From Siphonodentalium dalli (taxonomy: Eukaryota > Mollusca > Scaphopoda > Gadilida > Siphonodentaliidae), in NCBI GenBank assembly GCA_032622095.1, contig CP136068.1, positions 189,396,613 through 189,460,612 of the forward strand: 64,000 nucleotides of DNA. Reading direction: 5' to 3'. The notes beneath the pieces were generated by a model that saw only the letters and a list, made by a program, of their open reading frames with translations, ran no database searches and was not told where the DNA came from. Below, one piece after another: positions 55,200 through 64,000 of this stretch (positions are counted from its first letter, which is position 1; every line of letters begins with the position of its first letter). A program made the translations under genes and the position numbers.

Positions 55200-56690
55200 A
55201 TCCTCTATAACTGTTTATTCAACATCACGTGCTGCAATCCATAAATGCGGTTCAGATTTCGATGTCCGGTTCAACATTATTATCATATGGTTTGATAGCA
55301 GAAATACTCAGTTTGGAATGTTATACCATACAAGTTTTACGAGTTGCTCTTGCTCAAGAATGGATAAATTTATAAACCTGATTTTTGGCGCATTAGTTAG
55401 AATTATATTTTTGCACAAGAACACACCACAAATATCGAACTGGACATCAAAAGCAGAACCGGATTGTATCGATTGCATAAACATAAGAAGTTGGTCACTG
55501 ACCGACAATTGCTATTCTCTGGTGTGGTTTATAGGACTACCGTATGCAATGCCGACTTAAAAATAAAAATTCACATAAACATCGCATGAAGCGGTCTATC
55601 CACAAACTCAGGTATTCGGTAATTCCAAATGTATGAACTATCACCATGATATCCCGGTATATCATTGTCAGGACTGTTTGTACAAAAGGTTGTTATTCTA
55701 CTATGCATAATTTTGCTATATCATTGTACTCGGACTGTATTGCAATGTAATATATCAGTACATGTACCGGTATACTGGGTGCACATTATATACATGTAGG
55801 CCTACTTTCACTTTAGTACATGTATGTGTCATAAAAGACTCATGTTGTTAAATTGAAAAAAAACATGTGTGAAAACAGAGAGAATACATGTACATGTGCC
55901 GGTACTATATACCTCTTTGTGTGCTGTACTACCGGTACTATTCATGTACATGTACTACACTACAATAAGAGAAATTTTAATTGATTCTGCTGCCCTTGTG
56001 CCACAGGCCTCAAACACGCCAAACAAGTATCTGTAGCCAGGCCCACCAGTACGAGGCTACTAGTAAATGAAGTACTGAAAGTGTCACATCATTAATCGAG
56101 CCCAATCTTAGTTATACTAGTCTCTTGTGTAGTTTGGGTTACTATTAATAAGATATTTAATGAATGTTTGGAATGTATGGTAGCATTCTTACCTGGATCA
56201 ACATATGCCATGCACAACGCTGGTCATCATATCATCACCGCTGTTGGCAGTAAACCGCTCATCGGGCTATAACAGTTAGAGTTTTCCATACCAGGGCTAA
56301 TCTAATCAGTTAAAATTAGTCATTTTAGAGGGAATACCAACCAGTGGAAGACGTACAAAAAGTCATGTATATTCAGATATCAGTTTTCGAGAAAAAACCC
56401 ATCTTAGTCGAGCGGACTTAGAATATCGGGGTAAACTTAAATTTCATTCAGCAACACTTTCACAGCAGAATATAAAAATAGTACATTATAATCACTTACA
56501 GTACATGTACATGTAGCCCAAGTGCAGTGCTAGCCTATATTATATACTACCAAAAACTTTTGGTCAGTTTCTCGATGACTGACACTTGTAAACGCTTGAA
56601 CGGGTATATAGTACATGTACATGTACATGTGTACCGTATGTGAATTAAAGATCTTATTAGTGACACAACAGGAGGCTAGACATACATTTG
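55200..56690. other. No gene seen; TACATG/CCGGTA simple repeats
   Basis: ATGTACATGTAC and ACCGGTAC tracts near 55760-55960, 56500-56520 and 56608-56635. An 80-codon ORF at 55318-55560 is unrecognised. Confidence 0.5.
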
Positions 56691-56696
56691 TAACTA

Positions 56697-56861
56697 CAGT
56701 AATGCTCTAATTAATCGACTCCTTAACCACAGCAGAATTACGGGTATTAAACTCGGGGAGAGCTTTCCGATGAATGGCAACAAGCCATATATCCGACTAA
56801 ATCCTGAAAGTTACACATAATTCTGCTGTGGTTAAGGGGTCGATTTCTTAGGGCACTACTG
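56697..56861. mobile_element. TA-flanked foldback MITE, copy 2 (165 bp, internally deleted)
   Basis: Same ends and interior as the element at 54980-55196 (GACTCCTTAACCACAGCAGA, CTTTCCGATGAATGGCAACA), but part of the left arm is missing. TA at 56695-56696 and 56862-56863. Confidence 0.87.
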
Positions 56862-56869
56862 TATCTGTT

Positions 56870-57280
56870 TTAGTGCACATCAAATGTATTTGTTGTCTTT
56901 CCTCTTCTAATTTGTCTTTGGTTGTGTTCGCCATTTCGATGGACAACTACATGTACTGACATCAAATGACTGAAATGAGTCAAAATTTAGCAGTGCAGCT
57001 AATTATATAGATAAACAGAATTAAATAGCATCCAAATTCCAAATGAGCATAAATGATAAAACAAACTTTATTGAGCACTCTTTTAATACTAGTAATTACA
57101 GCTACAATGAAAGCACCTAATAAAAATTCTAAGTTTGGTAAAACTGTCTGTATACAAAGTTTATCTGGCCGTGATGAATAAAACCTATAAATGGGATCAT
57201 ATACATGTATGTTAGATATCATTACATGATTATTTGAAAACACATATCCGTATGGAAAACAAACTATTTTACCACTGGCC
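56870..57280. other. No recognised gene
   Basis: A 100-codon minus-strand ORF (56980-57282) is hydrophobic in places but has no family signature and ordinary AT-rich composition. Confidence 0.5.
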
Positions 57281-57402
57281 AAGTGGTCCTGCTAATATGC
57301 TATGATGCTGGTGGTCCTGCTGAATTGCTATGATGCGGGTAGTGCAATTCATAGCAATTAAGCAGGACCCAACCGCATCATAGCACATTAGCAGGAACAC
57401 TT
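57281..57402. repeat. 122-nt hairpin of nested GGTCCTGCT repeats
   Basis: AAGTGGTCCTGCTAATATGC and GGTGGTCCTGCTGAATTGC are each followed downstream by their complements in reverse order, so the whole segment folds back with a very short loop. Confidence 0.85.
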
Positions 57403-57997
57403 GAACAGGGTATATTTACAGTGTCAAATCGAATGGGCATCTTTTAACAATATTTTTGAACAATTTCCTAGAAGTGTTCGAAAATTGAGAACTGAATTTA
57501 TATTTTTTTTTATGAGGTTTCGATTGAAAAATTTCTAACTTAGCTCATCAGGATTAACATTGTCGCACAGCTATATTCTCTTTCCCAACAAAGTCTATAG
57601 AACATACATGTAAAATTACAGCTATGCTTTAATTAATCAACTCGCCTTATATTACTCGGGTATTACTGCAGTATTCAGGCGTGTTCATGCGATCAACCGC
57701 AGTCAGTTATACCGCCGCAGAATGTGGTCCACCTCACATTTGCAGTTAGGCTGTATTTTTCATGCGATGTTTATATGAATTTTGTTTTAAAGTTGACATT
57801 GTAATCACACCAGAATTTTTTTTTATTGTTTCAAAATGTCTAGATAGAATTCAGAATTTTTGTGGTAAAAACAATTAACTTGGTTATCACAGTTAACACA
57901 CTGTGGTAAGATTACCAGCGGATACCGCATGTCAACAGGGACTGCATGCTCTAATTAATTATCAGGTTTAACATGTTTATACTGGATACAGTTCATT
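57403..57997. other. No gene seen
   Basis: AT-rich; fragments such as CTTTAATTAATCAACTC near 57630 and CTCTAATTAATTATCAG near 57950 resemble the TA-type MITE ends. Confidence 0.5.
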
Positions 57998-58001
57998 TTA
58001 A

Positions 58002-58940
58002 AGGTACTCAATCCGGTTCGATGATACCCATATAATCAGATTCCAACATCATACATTTGTACTTAGAAAGGCTGCTTCAGTTACGTTATCAGAATTGATT
58101 AATTGCCCTAAAATAATGCTAACCACTGTCAACTAAAGTATACAATTGCCTGACATATGTTATTTATCAACATGTTGTTCTACAAAATTTGGCCTTATTA
58201 TCAACAGAAAGCCTCTTGATTTTAGAGTTATCCATCTTCATCTGAAATTTGGTCCGAGACCGTGGGCCACTATTAATTCTTGATCGTGAAAAATAGTATA
58301 TTTCAAAAATTGATATCTAATAACTCTGAGCTTTGATAGGTGGTGGGTTCCTCGACTCGTACCAAATATCTTTTACCCCCCAAGTCCAAATAAAGAGTAA
58401 TGTGCGAGCATTAATTCAGGGGGCCCTTAATCAGATTATGCATCTTTAAATTCAAATACAGTTTAAAGATGCATAATCCGATTAAGTGCCCCTCATTTGC
58501 TATTTACATATACATGTATATGGAATCGGGGGGGGGGGGGGGGTAAAAATATTTTAATCAAGTCGAGGGACCCACCTACATGTATCAAAGCTCAGAGTTA
58601 TTAGATATCAATTTTAGAAATTTTAATATTTATCACCATCGATACTTAATAGTGGCCCAGAAAAATTTGACGAGCCGACGGTCTCAGACCAAATTGCGGA
58701 TGAAGATGGATAACTCTAAAATGAAGAGGCTTTGTGTTGATAATAAGGTCAAACTTCGTCGAACAGCATGTTGATAAATATAACGTATCAGGCGATTTTA
58801 TACTATACATGTAGTTGACAGTGGTTAGCATTATTTTTGGGCAATTAATCGATTCTGATATTACTGAAGCAGCATTTCTAAAAAAAATGTTGTTGTTGGA
58901 ATCTAATTATATGGGGACCATCGAATCTGATTGAGCACCT
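58002..58940. mobile_element. TTAA-flanked foldback element, 939 bp
   Basis: Left half and right half are inverted copies at perhaps 80% identity, meeting near 58450 (AGATGCATAATCCGATTAAG). Ends AGGTACTCAATCCGGTTCGA and, complemented, AGGTGCTCAATCAGATTCGA. TTAA at 57998-58001 and 58941-58944 is the target duplication typical of piggyBac-type transposition. No coding capacity. Confidence 0.87.
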
Positions 58941-58974
58941 TTAATAGTTAGCTATATGAGTTATATACACATAA

Positions 58975-59370
58975 GGCGACACCAATTTTTAAGTCCAGTT
59001 TACAAACACCTCCTACAACTTTTTTTTCCATTTCATGAAATTTTTTTTTACTTGTTTGTCCCAAATTTTTTTACACGCGTACTGATTTTCATGTGCTGTC
59101 GCATCCGGTTCTGCTTATGATCATTTGCAGATCCATATTTTCATGTATTTCATGACAAGAAATGTCTTGTTTGGTTCAGAATTTCATTCGAAAAGTTTTT
59201 TTTCACAATTTTTGTAAAATTTATGTAAAATTTCAAGATTTACTTGATATAAATTGGGGGGGGGGGGGGACAATTTTTTTATTTTTATTTTTTTCCCCTC
59301 CTGCATCTATTTTTTTTCTCCCCACATCAGCCCACATGTTCGTAAACCAGACTTAAAAATTGGTGTCGCC
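58975..59370 (-). mobile_element. Harbinger-type MITE, copy 2 (TAA duplication)
   Basis: 396 bp, same family as 51621-51998 in the opposite orientation, with TAA at 58972-58974 and 59371-59373. It starts 34 bp after the TTAA element. A G run and T runs differ in length between the copies. Confidence 0.88.
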
Positions 59371-59373
59371 TAA

Positions 59374-60950
59374 TAGACATTTAAACTTTGAAAATTGTAG
59401 GTTTCCGGATGATAACTTCAGTTTGTGTGATCATATAAGTGGTATGTAAGTTTATCAGACTAAAATACAGGTCAAGTTCGAATATAGGTGTGCTCCGCTC
59501 ATTTTTGCGAGAGTTATGGCCCTTTTTCGACTTAGAATCGTGTTAATTTCTGGTTTCCGCATCATAATTTTAGTTTGTGTGATCAAATCTGAATCAAATT
59601 TGGTATGATAGTTTATTATCCACCATTTCATGGGACACTGGTTGGATTGTTCTGAAATGTAGTATCGGATTTAGGGGACCTTGATATATTTTTCAGACAA
59701 GCTGATGCCCCAAAGAAGCCACCTTTTCTCACATTTGCTGAAATAGTATCCAAAACATCAACATATCAAGAGCCATTAGACTGAATTAGATAAAAATATA
59801 TCACTTGGGTCTGTTTAAGCTGGAAAATACTCAAAATTTGTATAATTTTCTGCTATTATATCTGCATACTAGCCTTTTTGCTGAATCGTGAATGCCGGTT
59901 ATATTGCCGTGTGAAATCCTAGTACCAGATAACATTGGGTATGTACATGTATATAGCATACCACCTGAAAATGGCTTGAATATCACATACCAAAGCGGGG
60001 TGGGGGTGTGTGTGACACCCTCCTTGATCATAGTCTGTATTCTACAGGGTATGTTAACTGTTTCGAGTTGGTGCAATTAATGTGATTGTTTAATCTCTAC
60101 CATCTGAAATCTATTTATAGCATATTTTGCTATCTGATCAATATTGCTACTTAGTACTGATATAAAACAGGATAAAGATGGTGTGTCTCTTTCCCGAATG
60201 TTCTGTTTACATGTACATTTGGGGGTTTATGAGTCAAATAATATCAGACAACATGTCCTTCTAACACTAAGAAATAATATGTTCTTATGAACCAGGACAA
60301 AATATGACTATTTCTGGAGCATTACAGCACATTATTACAAATCTATATTTGTAAGCAGTAAGATAATGACGGGAAACATGTCCTCAGACTAAGAAATAAT
60401 TTTTTGGTGTGTATTTCACACCACAGCTCATGTGTATACTCACATTAGTTTATGTCATTCAAAGGGAGAAACCCATTTAGAAAGTTTAAATGAGACAAAA
60501 CTACCTCACTGTAGATGTAGTTGCAAGGTACAACATGTACATGTATTCTGGTAAATGACATTGGAACTAAAATAATGATTTTTGTGTCCACCGGTATGTC
60601 ATGTACCGGTACTTGTATACATTGCAACTACATGTACATGTAACTTGCCTAACATACCATATACATGTATGAAGAGGGACTTTGCAAGTGTTTTTTAATC
60701 AAAATTTTAACCCAACTCTTGTTGTCAGTAAGTTTTAACCCATGCAGTTTAATGAGTTTATATATTTATATATTACATGTGTTTCTATACATGTATTTTA
60801 TCTTTAGTTAGTTTGTTGTCCTTGAATAAACTTGTATTGCTGCACAATCAGTTTCCTTAATGTTCTATTATACTAAAACAACTCCATTGATAACAATACC
60901 CCTGCATCCCATCAAAATCTACTTCATTGTCATCCTCATCATTTCACTTT
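59374..60950. other. No gene seen; short direct repeat
   Basis: GTTTCCGGATGATAACTTCA (about 59400) and GTTTCCGCATCATAATTTTA (about 59548) start two related segments both reading AGTTTGTGTGATCA. TACATGTA tracts occur near 59945, 60535 and 60635. Confidence 0.5.
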
Positions 60951-60955
60951 GGTAT

Positions 60956-61190
60956 CCCCACCCAGGTGTACCTTGGTGTTATTCACCCAGGTGTTCCTTG
61001 GTGTTTCCTACCCATGTGTACCTTGGTGTTTTCTTACCCAGGTGTACCTTGGTGTTTTCTTACCCAGGTGTACCTTGGTGTTTTCTTACCCAGGTGTACC
61101 TTGGTGTTTTCCTGCCCAGGTGTACCTTGGTGTTTCCTTACCTGGGTGTACCTTGGGGTTTTCTAACCCAGGTGCATCTCAATGGGAAAT
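60956..61190 (+). repeat. CCCAGGTGTACCTTGGTGTT minisatellite, forward arm
   Basis: Seven to eight copies of a ~30-bp unit. Cys/Trp/Phe-rich ORFs in all frames are by-products. Confidence 0.92.
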
Positions 61191-61640
61191 CCACCTGGGT
61201 AAGAAAACACCAAGGTACACCGGCGTAAAAAAAAACACCAAGGTATACCTGGGTTGGAAACATCAAGGTACACCTGGGTGGGGAACACCCAGGTAGGAAA
61301 CACCAGGGTACACCTGGGTGAATAACACCAAGGTACACCTGGGTGGGAAACACCCAGGTAGGAAACACCAGGGTACACCTGGGTGAATAACACCAAGGTA
61401 CACCTGGGTGGGAAACACCCAGGTAGGAAACACCAGGGTACACCTGGGTGAATAACACCAAGGTAACCTGGATGGGAAACACCCAGGTAGGAAACACCAG
61501 GGTACACCTGGGTAAATAACACCATGGTACACCTGGGTGGGGAAACACCCAGGTAGGAAACACCAGGGTAGACCTGGGTGGGAAACACCCAGGTAGGGTA
61601 CACCTGGTGTGGTCACCTGGGTAATTACACCCAGGTTTAC
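61190..61640 (-). repeat. Same minisatellite, reverse arm (~60-bp higher-order unit)
   Basis: AACACCAAGGTACACCTGGG and GGGAAACACCCAGGTAGGAA alternate five to six times. The orientation is opposite to 60956-61190, so the two arrays form a large imperfect hairpin. Confidence 0.92.
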
Positions 61641-61800
61641 CCATACCAGGGTTTTTATCCAGTTTCAGGTGGGTAAATCATGGTAAAACCCAGGTTTCGC
61701 GGGGTCTTGATGGTTGGTGGATGTCTTGGTAGATAGATTTTTACCTGGGTTTCGGCCCAAAAAACCTGGGTGGATTTACCCAGGTACATTTTTATATGGG
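61641..61800 (-). repeat. CCCAGGT element end, inverted relative to 47478
   Basis: Ends in GGTACATTTTTATATGGG; bases 61773-61800 match 47478-47505 exactly in reverse complement. Confidence 0.85.
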
Positions 61801-62358
61801 TTATACCGTATCCATAACTTTTCTATTCGTAATTTTATTCGTCCAAAATAACACAAGTAACGGATATAGAAACAAAAATCAGTTAGTTAAAATACAGTGG
61901 AAATACAAGACATATATCTTACTATTTGATTAGTATATAGTATACGGTATATATCATATATGCAACGCCAGACATTGTTGATTAATCCTTTCTTATCGAG
62001 GTTGTTTCCGTTACCTGTTTACCGTCGTTCCGCTTTTTTTATTTGTCGTAATATTTAGCGTATGCGGATAGAACACTTGTTTGTATATTTACCGAAATTA
62101 AATTACTGCTCCTGCAAATGATACCTGGAGTCTTTGTTATATTAATAATTTTGGAAAATATCCACAGAAAAATCATTGGATGTCATCCATAACTTTCATT
62201 GTGCCCCGAAACAACATCTGACATGGACGGCATCACGTATGTGTATAATTAAAGGGACTAAAAGCCTTCGAAGTGGGTTCTTGCGATATAACATAACATT
62301 CTGTAAAAACCAATGAAGTGCATATACACCTAGATTAACTTTGCTCTTATGTGCATCA
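61801..62358. other. No gene seen
   Basis: AT-rich; the small ORFs are unrecognised. Confidence 0.5.
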
Positions 62359-62830
62359 TCAAGGTACTCAATCCGATCAGAGTGTCCCCATATCATCAAA
62401 ATACAACAACAACAACAACATTTCTTCAAAATACGTTTTACTTATCAGAATCGATTAATTGCAACACAATAATGCTAACCATTGTCAACTATCGTATCAA
62501 ATTTCCCAAAACGTGTTATTTATCAACATTTTGTGCAACGAAATATGGCCGTATTATCACTTGAGTATTCACGAAATTTTGCCGTATTACCACCTGTTTT
62601 TAGAGTTATCCATCTTCATCCGCAATTTTGCCCGAGACGGTCCGTTTGACGACTTGTTTCTGGGCCACAAATAAATGCACATCTCGAAAAAAAAAAAACT
62701 TCAAAACTTGATATCTGATCACTCTGAGCATTAGTGTGTGGGTTCCTAGACTCGAATCAAATAGTTTTTACCTCCGAAGCCAAAGAACTAGTAATTGAGG
62801 AGCGTTAATTCGGATAATGCATCTCTAAAA
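62359..62830 (+). repeat. Single arm of the TTAA-type foldback family
   Basis: Follows the left half of 58002-58940: AAGGTACTCAATCCGATC, AATCGATTAATTGC, TTATTTATCAACAT, TTTAGAGTTATCCATCTTCA, GGATAATGCATCT. The second half and the TTAA flanks are missing. Confidence 0.82.
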
Positions 62831-62924
62831 ACTCTAGTAATGAGATTTCGAATGTAGAAATAATTGTTAGTTAAATTGTTTCATTCTCGATAACAGTCAA
62901 ATTACATGTATAGTATGGTTCCTT

Positions 62925-64000
62925 ATGTGTCGATTCAAAGGGCAGATTTTGAAGACCTCTGTCTGTTTGTTTGTTTGTTTGTTTGTCTGTATGTTTGTCT
63001 GTCATTTATACAAATCTACGATTCTCGACCGATCGGGACGAAACTTGGTACGTGTGTGTAGTTTGACCAGGCGGTCGACGTTGTCGTATTGGCGAGCCCG
63101 TGCCGCGCCCGCTTCGCGCATGCGCAGACGAGATCTCGGAAACGGGTGGAGCTATCGACTTTAAATTTGCTATGTGAATGTATCTTGCCATATATCGGTA
63201 GTCAGCGGTGACACCGATGTGAACTTTCTTATGTATGGTCAACTCGGGACGGGAAATATTTTTGTCGGGTTATTTTGTCCACCCAACATGACCTTGACAC
63301 GGATACCCGCAAATGACCTTGGGCGATATTTCGGGCAACAGCGGTGGCAGCGACGTACGGGTTTACGTTGAAAAACAAAAATCAATGGATCGACCAAAGC
63401 CATGGGACCAATCCCGCAAGTGGCGAGCTAATCTGCTAGTCTACTATATACTTTGAGACTTCCGTATATATGTATATGTGTGTGTGTGTGTGTGTGTACT
63501 TCATAGAATCTAAAACGGCTGCGCGGATGAAGCTCAAATTTCGTATATAAGGTTAAAAACCCACGGGGATCGTCGACGTCGCGTTTTGGACGAGCTCTGA
63601 GCACTCATTATCCACTCCCAATCATCAAAATCACCGCACACGACACTTCGGGGGTTAAGGCATCAAAGATCTTTATATTGACCGTATTTGGAGTCGTTAA
63701 CCGACTAACGCTCTTTATTGCCATCGACATTGCTAAACGGTTAACCATGCGTACGAAACTACGGACGCAAAACGCGAAATGCATTTATCTCGATTCAAAA
63801 GGCAGAATTAACGTGTTGTGTGATTCTTATGTATGTCGTTCCTAGGCACGGGGGAATTTTTCATCGGGTCAGTTTTTCCGCCCGATGTACCTTAAATCAT
63901 ACCTCGTTTATGGACGGGTACTGCGTGTTTAGTGATGCTTATGTCTTCTTCACCTTAATCGGGTAAAGTAAGGTCTAATCGGGTAAAATATTGAAAAATC
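62925..64000 (+). repeat. Interspersed repeat with ~600-bp internal duplication, continuing past the window
   Basis: Starts near (TTTG)n at about 62966 and reads CGATCGGGACGAAACTTGGT. The segment TATGTATGG...CGGGACGGGAAATATTTTTG (about 63232) recurs as TATGTATGTCG...CACGGGGGAATTTTTCATCG (about 63829), each followed by a CCGCCCGATGTACCTT-like or CCACCCAACATGACCTT stretch. A (TG)n tract is at about 63477-63498. It is GC-richer than its surroundings. No coding evidence. Confidence 0.65.

Noticed and set aside
56980-57282. 100-codon minus-strand ORF as a membrane protein
   Set aside because: No family signature, no splice or regulatory context, and such lengths are expected by chance in AT-rich DNA.
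60860-61644. Overlapping Cys/Trp-rich ORFs up to 168 codons
   Set aside because: They occur in several frames on both strands of the CCCAGGTG minisatellite, as expected for a repeat with a unit divisible by three.

Overview
This window looks like repeat-rich nuclear DNA from an animal, probably a marine invertebrate. The evidence is spliced exons with GT/AG borders, non-LTR and LTR retrotransposons, a tandem eukaryotic tRNA gene array, many small inverted-repeat transposons, and abundant TACATG and CCGGTA-type simple repeats. The phylum cannot be named from the sequence. Almost nothing is ordinary protein-coding sequence. The one cellular gene I can support is the 3' part of a C-type-lectin/mucin-like gene at 35.5-39.4 kb.

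Layout: (1) 3-2480, a Tx1-clade LINE reverse-transcriptase pseudogene with two nonsense codons. (2) 2487-16522, a 14.0 kb almost perfect palindrome with 7 kb arms and a 28-nt loop. Its ends are TGATGATACCCC...GGGGTATCATCA and it is flanked by the 6-bp direct repeat GTAGTT, so it behaves like one giant inserted foldback element; I recognise no transposase. (3) 16523-18918, non-coding sequence with an odd homopolymer block, ending in AATAAA and a 20-A tail that abuts a truncated tRNA-Lys gene. (4) 18919-32911, a tandem array of ~1.5 kb units, each with five tRNA genes: Lys-CTT(+), Arg-TCT(-), Asp-GTC(-), Trp-CCA(-), Val-TAC(+). It is split inside one tRNA-Asp gene by a very young 6.7 kb LTR element (20926-27635) whose only long ORF is a 1196-residue Gag-like protein without pol. 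The array runs into a 100-N gap.

(5) 33012-35170, a degenerate satellite, two perfect CCCGGG-centred palindromes and a 21-bp minisatellite. (6) 35493-39430, three exons joined by phase-1 introns: a C-type-lectin-like exon, a Thr-rich mucin-like exon and a Cys-rich terminal exon. (7) 41198-47286, a second, older foldback element with arms built from ~170-bp subrepeats, a loop of degenerate ATGGACCCA repeats, and a 5'-truncated LINE inserted with a 13-bp target duplication. (8) 47478-49640, an ACCTGGGT-type repeat and about 40 copies of a 45-bp minisatellite. (9) 50.3-64 kb, one LINE fragment and a dense set of MITE-like elements with recognisable target duplications (TTA/TAA, TA, TTAA), hairpins, an inverted CCCAGGTG minisatellite and an interspersed repeat at the right edge.

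The main theme is nesting: a Tx1 LINE that may end inside a tRNA gene, a giant palindrome inserted in that LINE or next to it, and a non-autonomous LTR element inserted in another tRNA gene of the same array. The neighbouring intact array units act as built-in empty-site controls.
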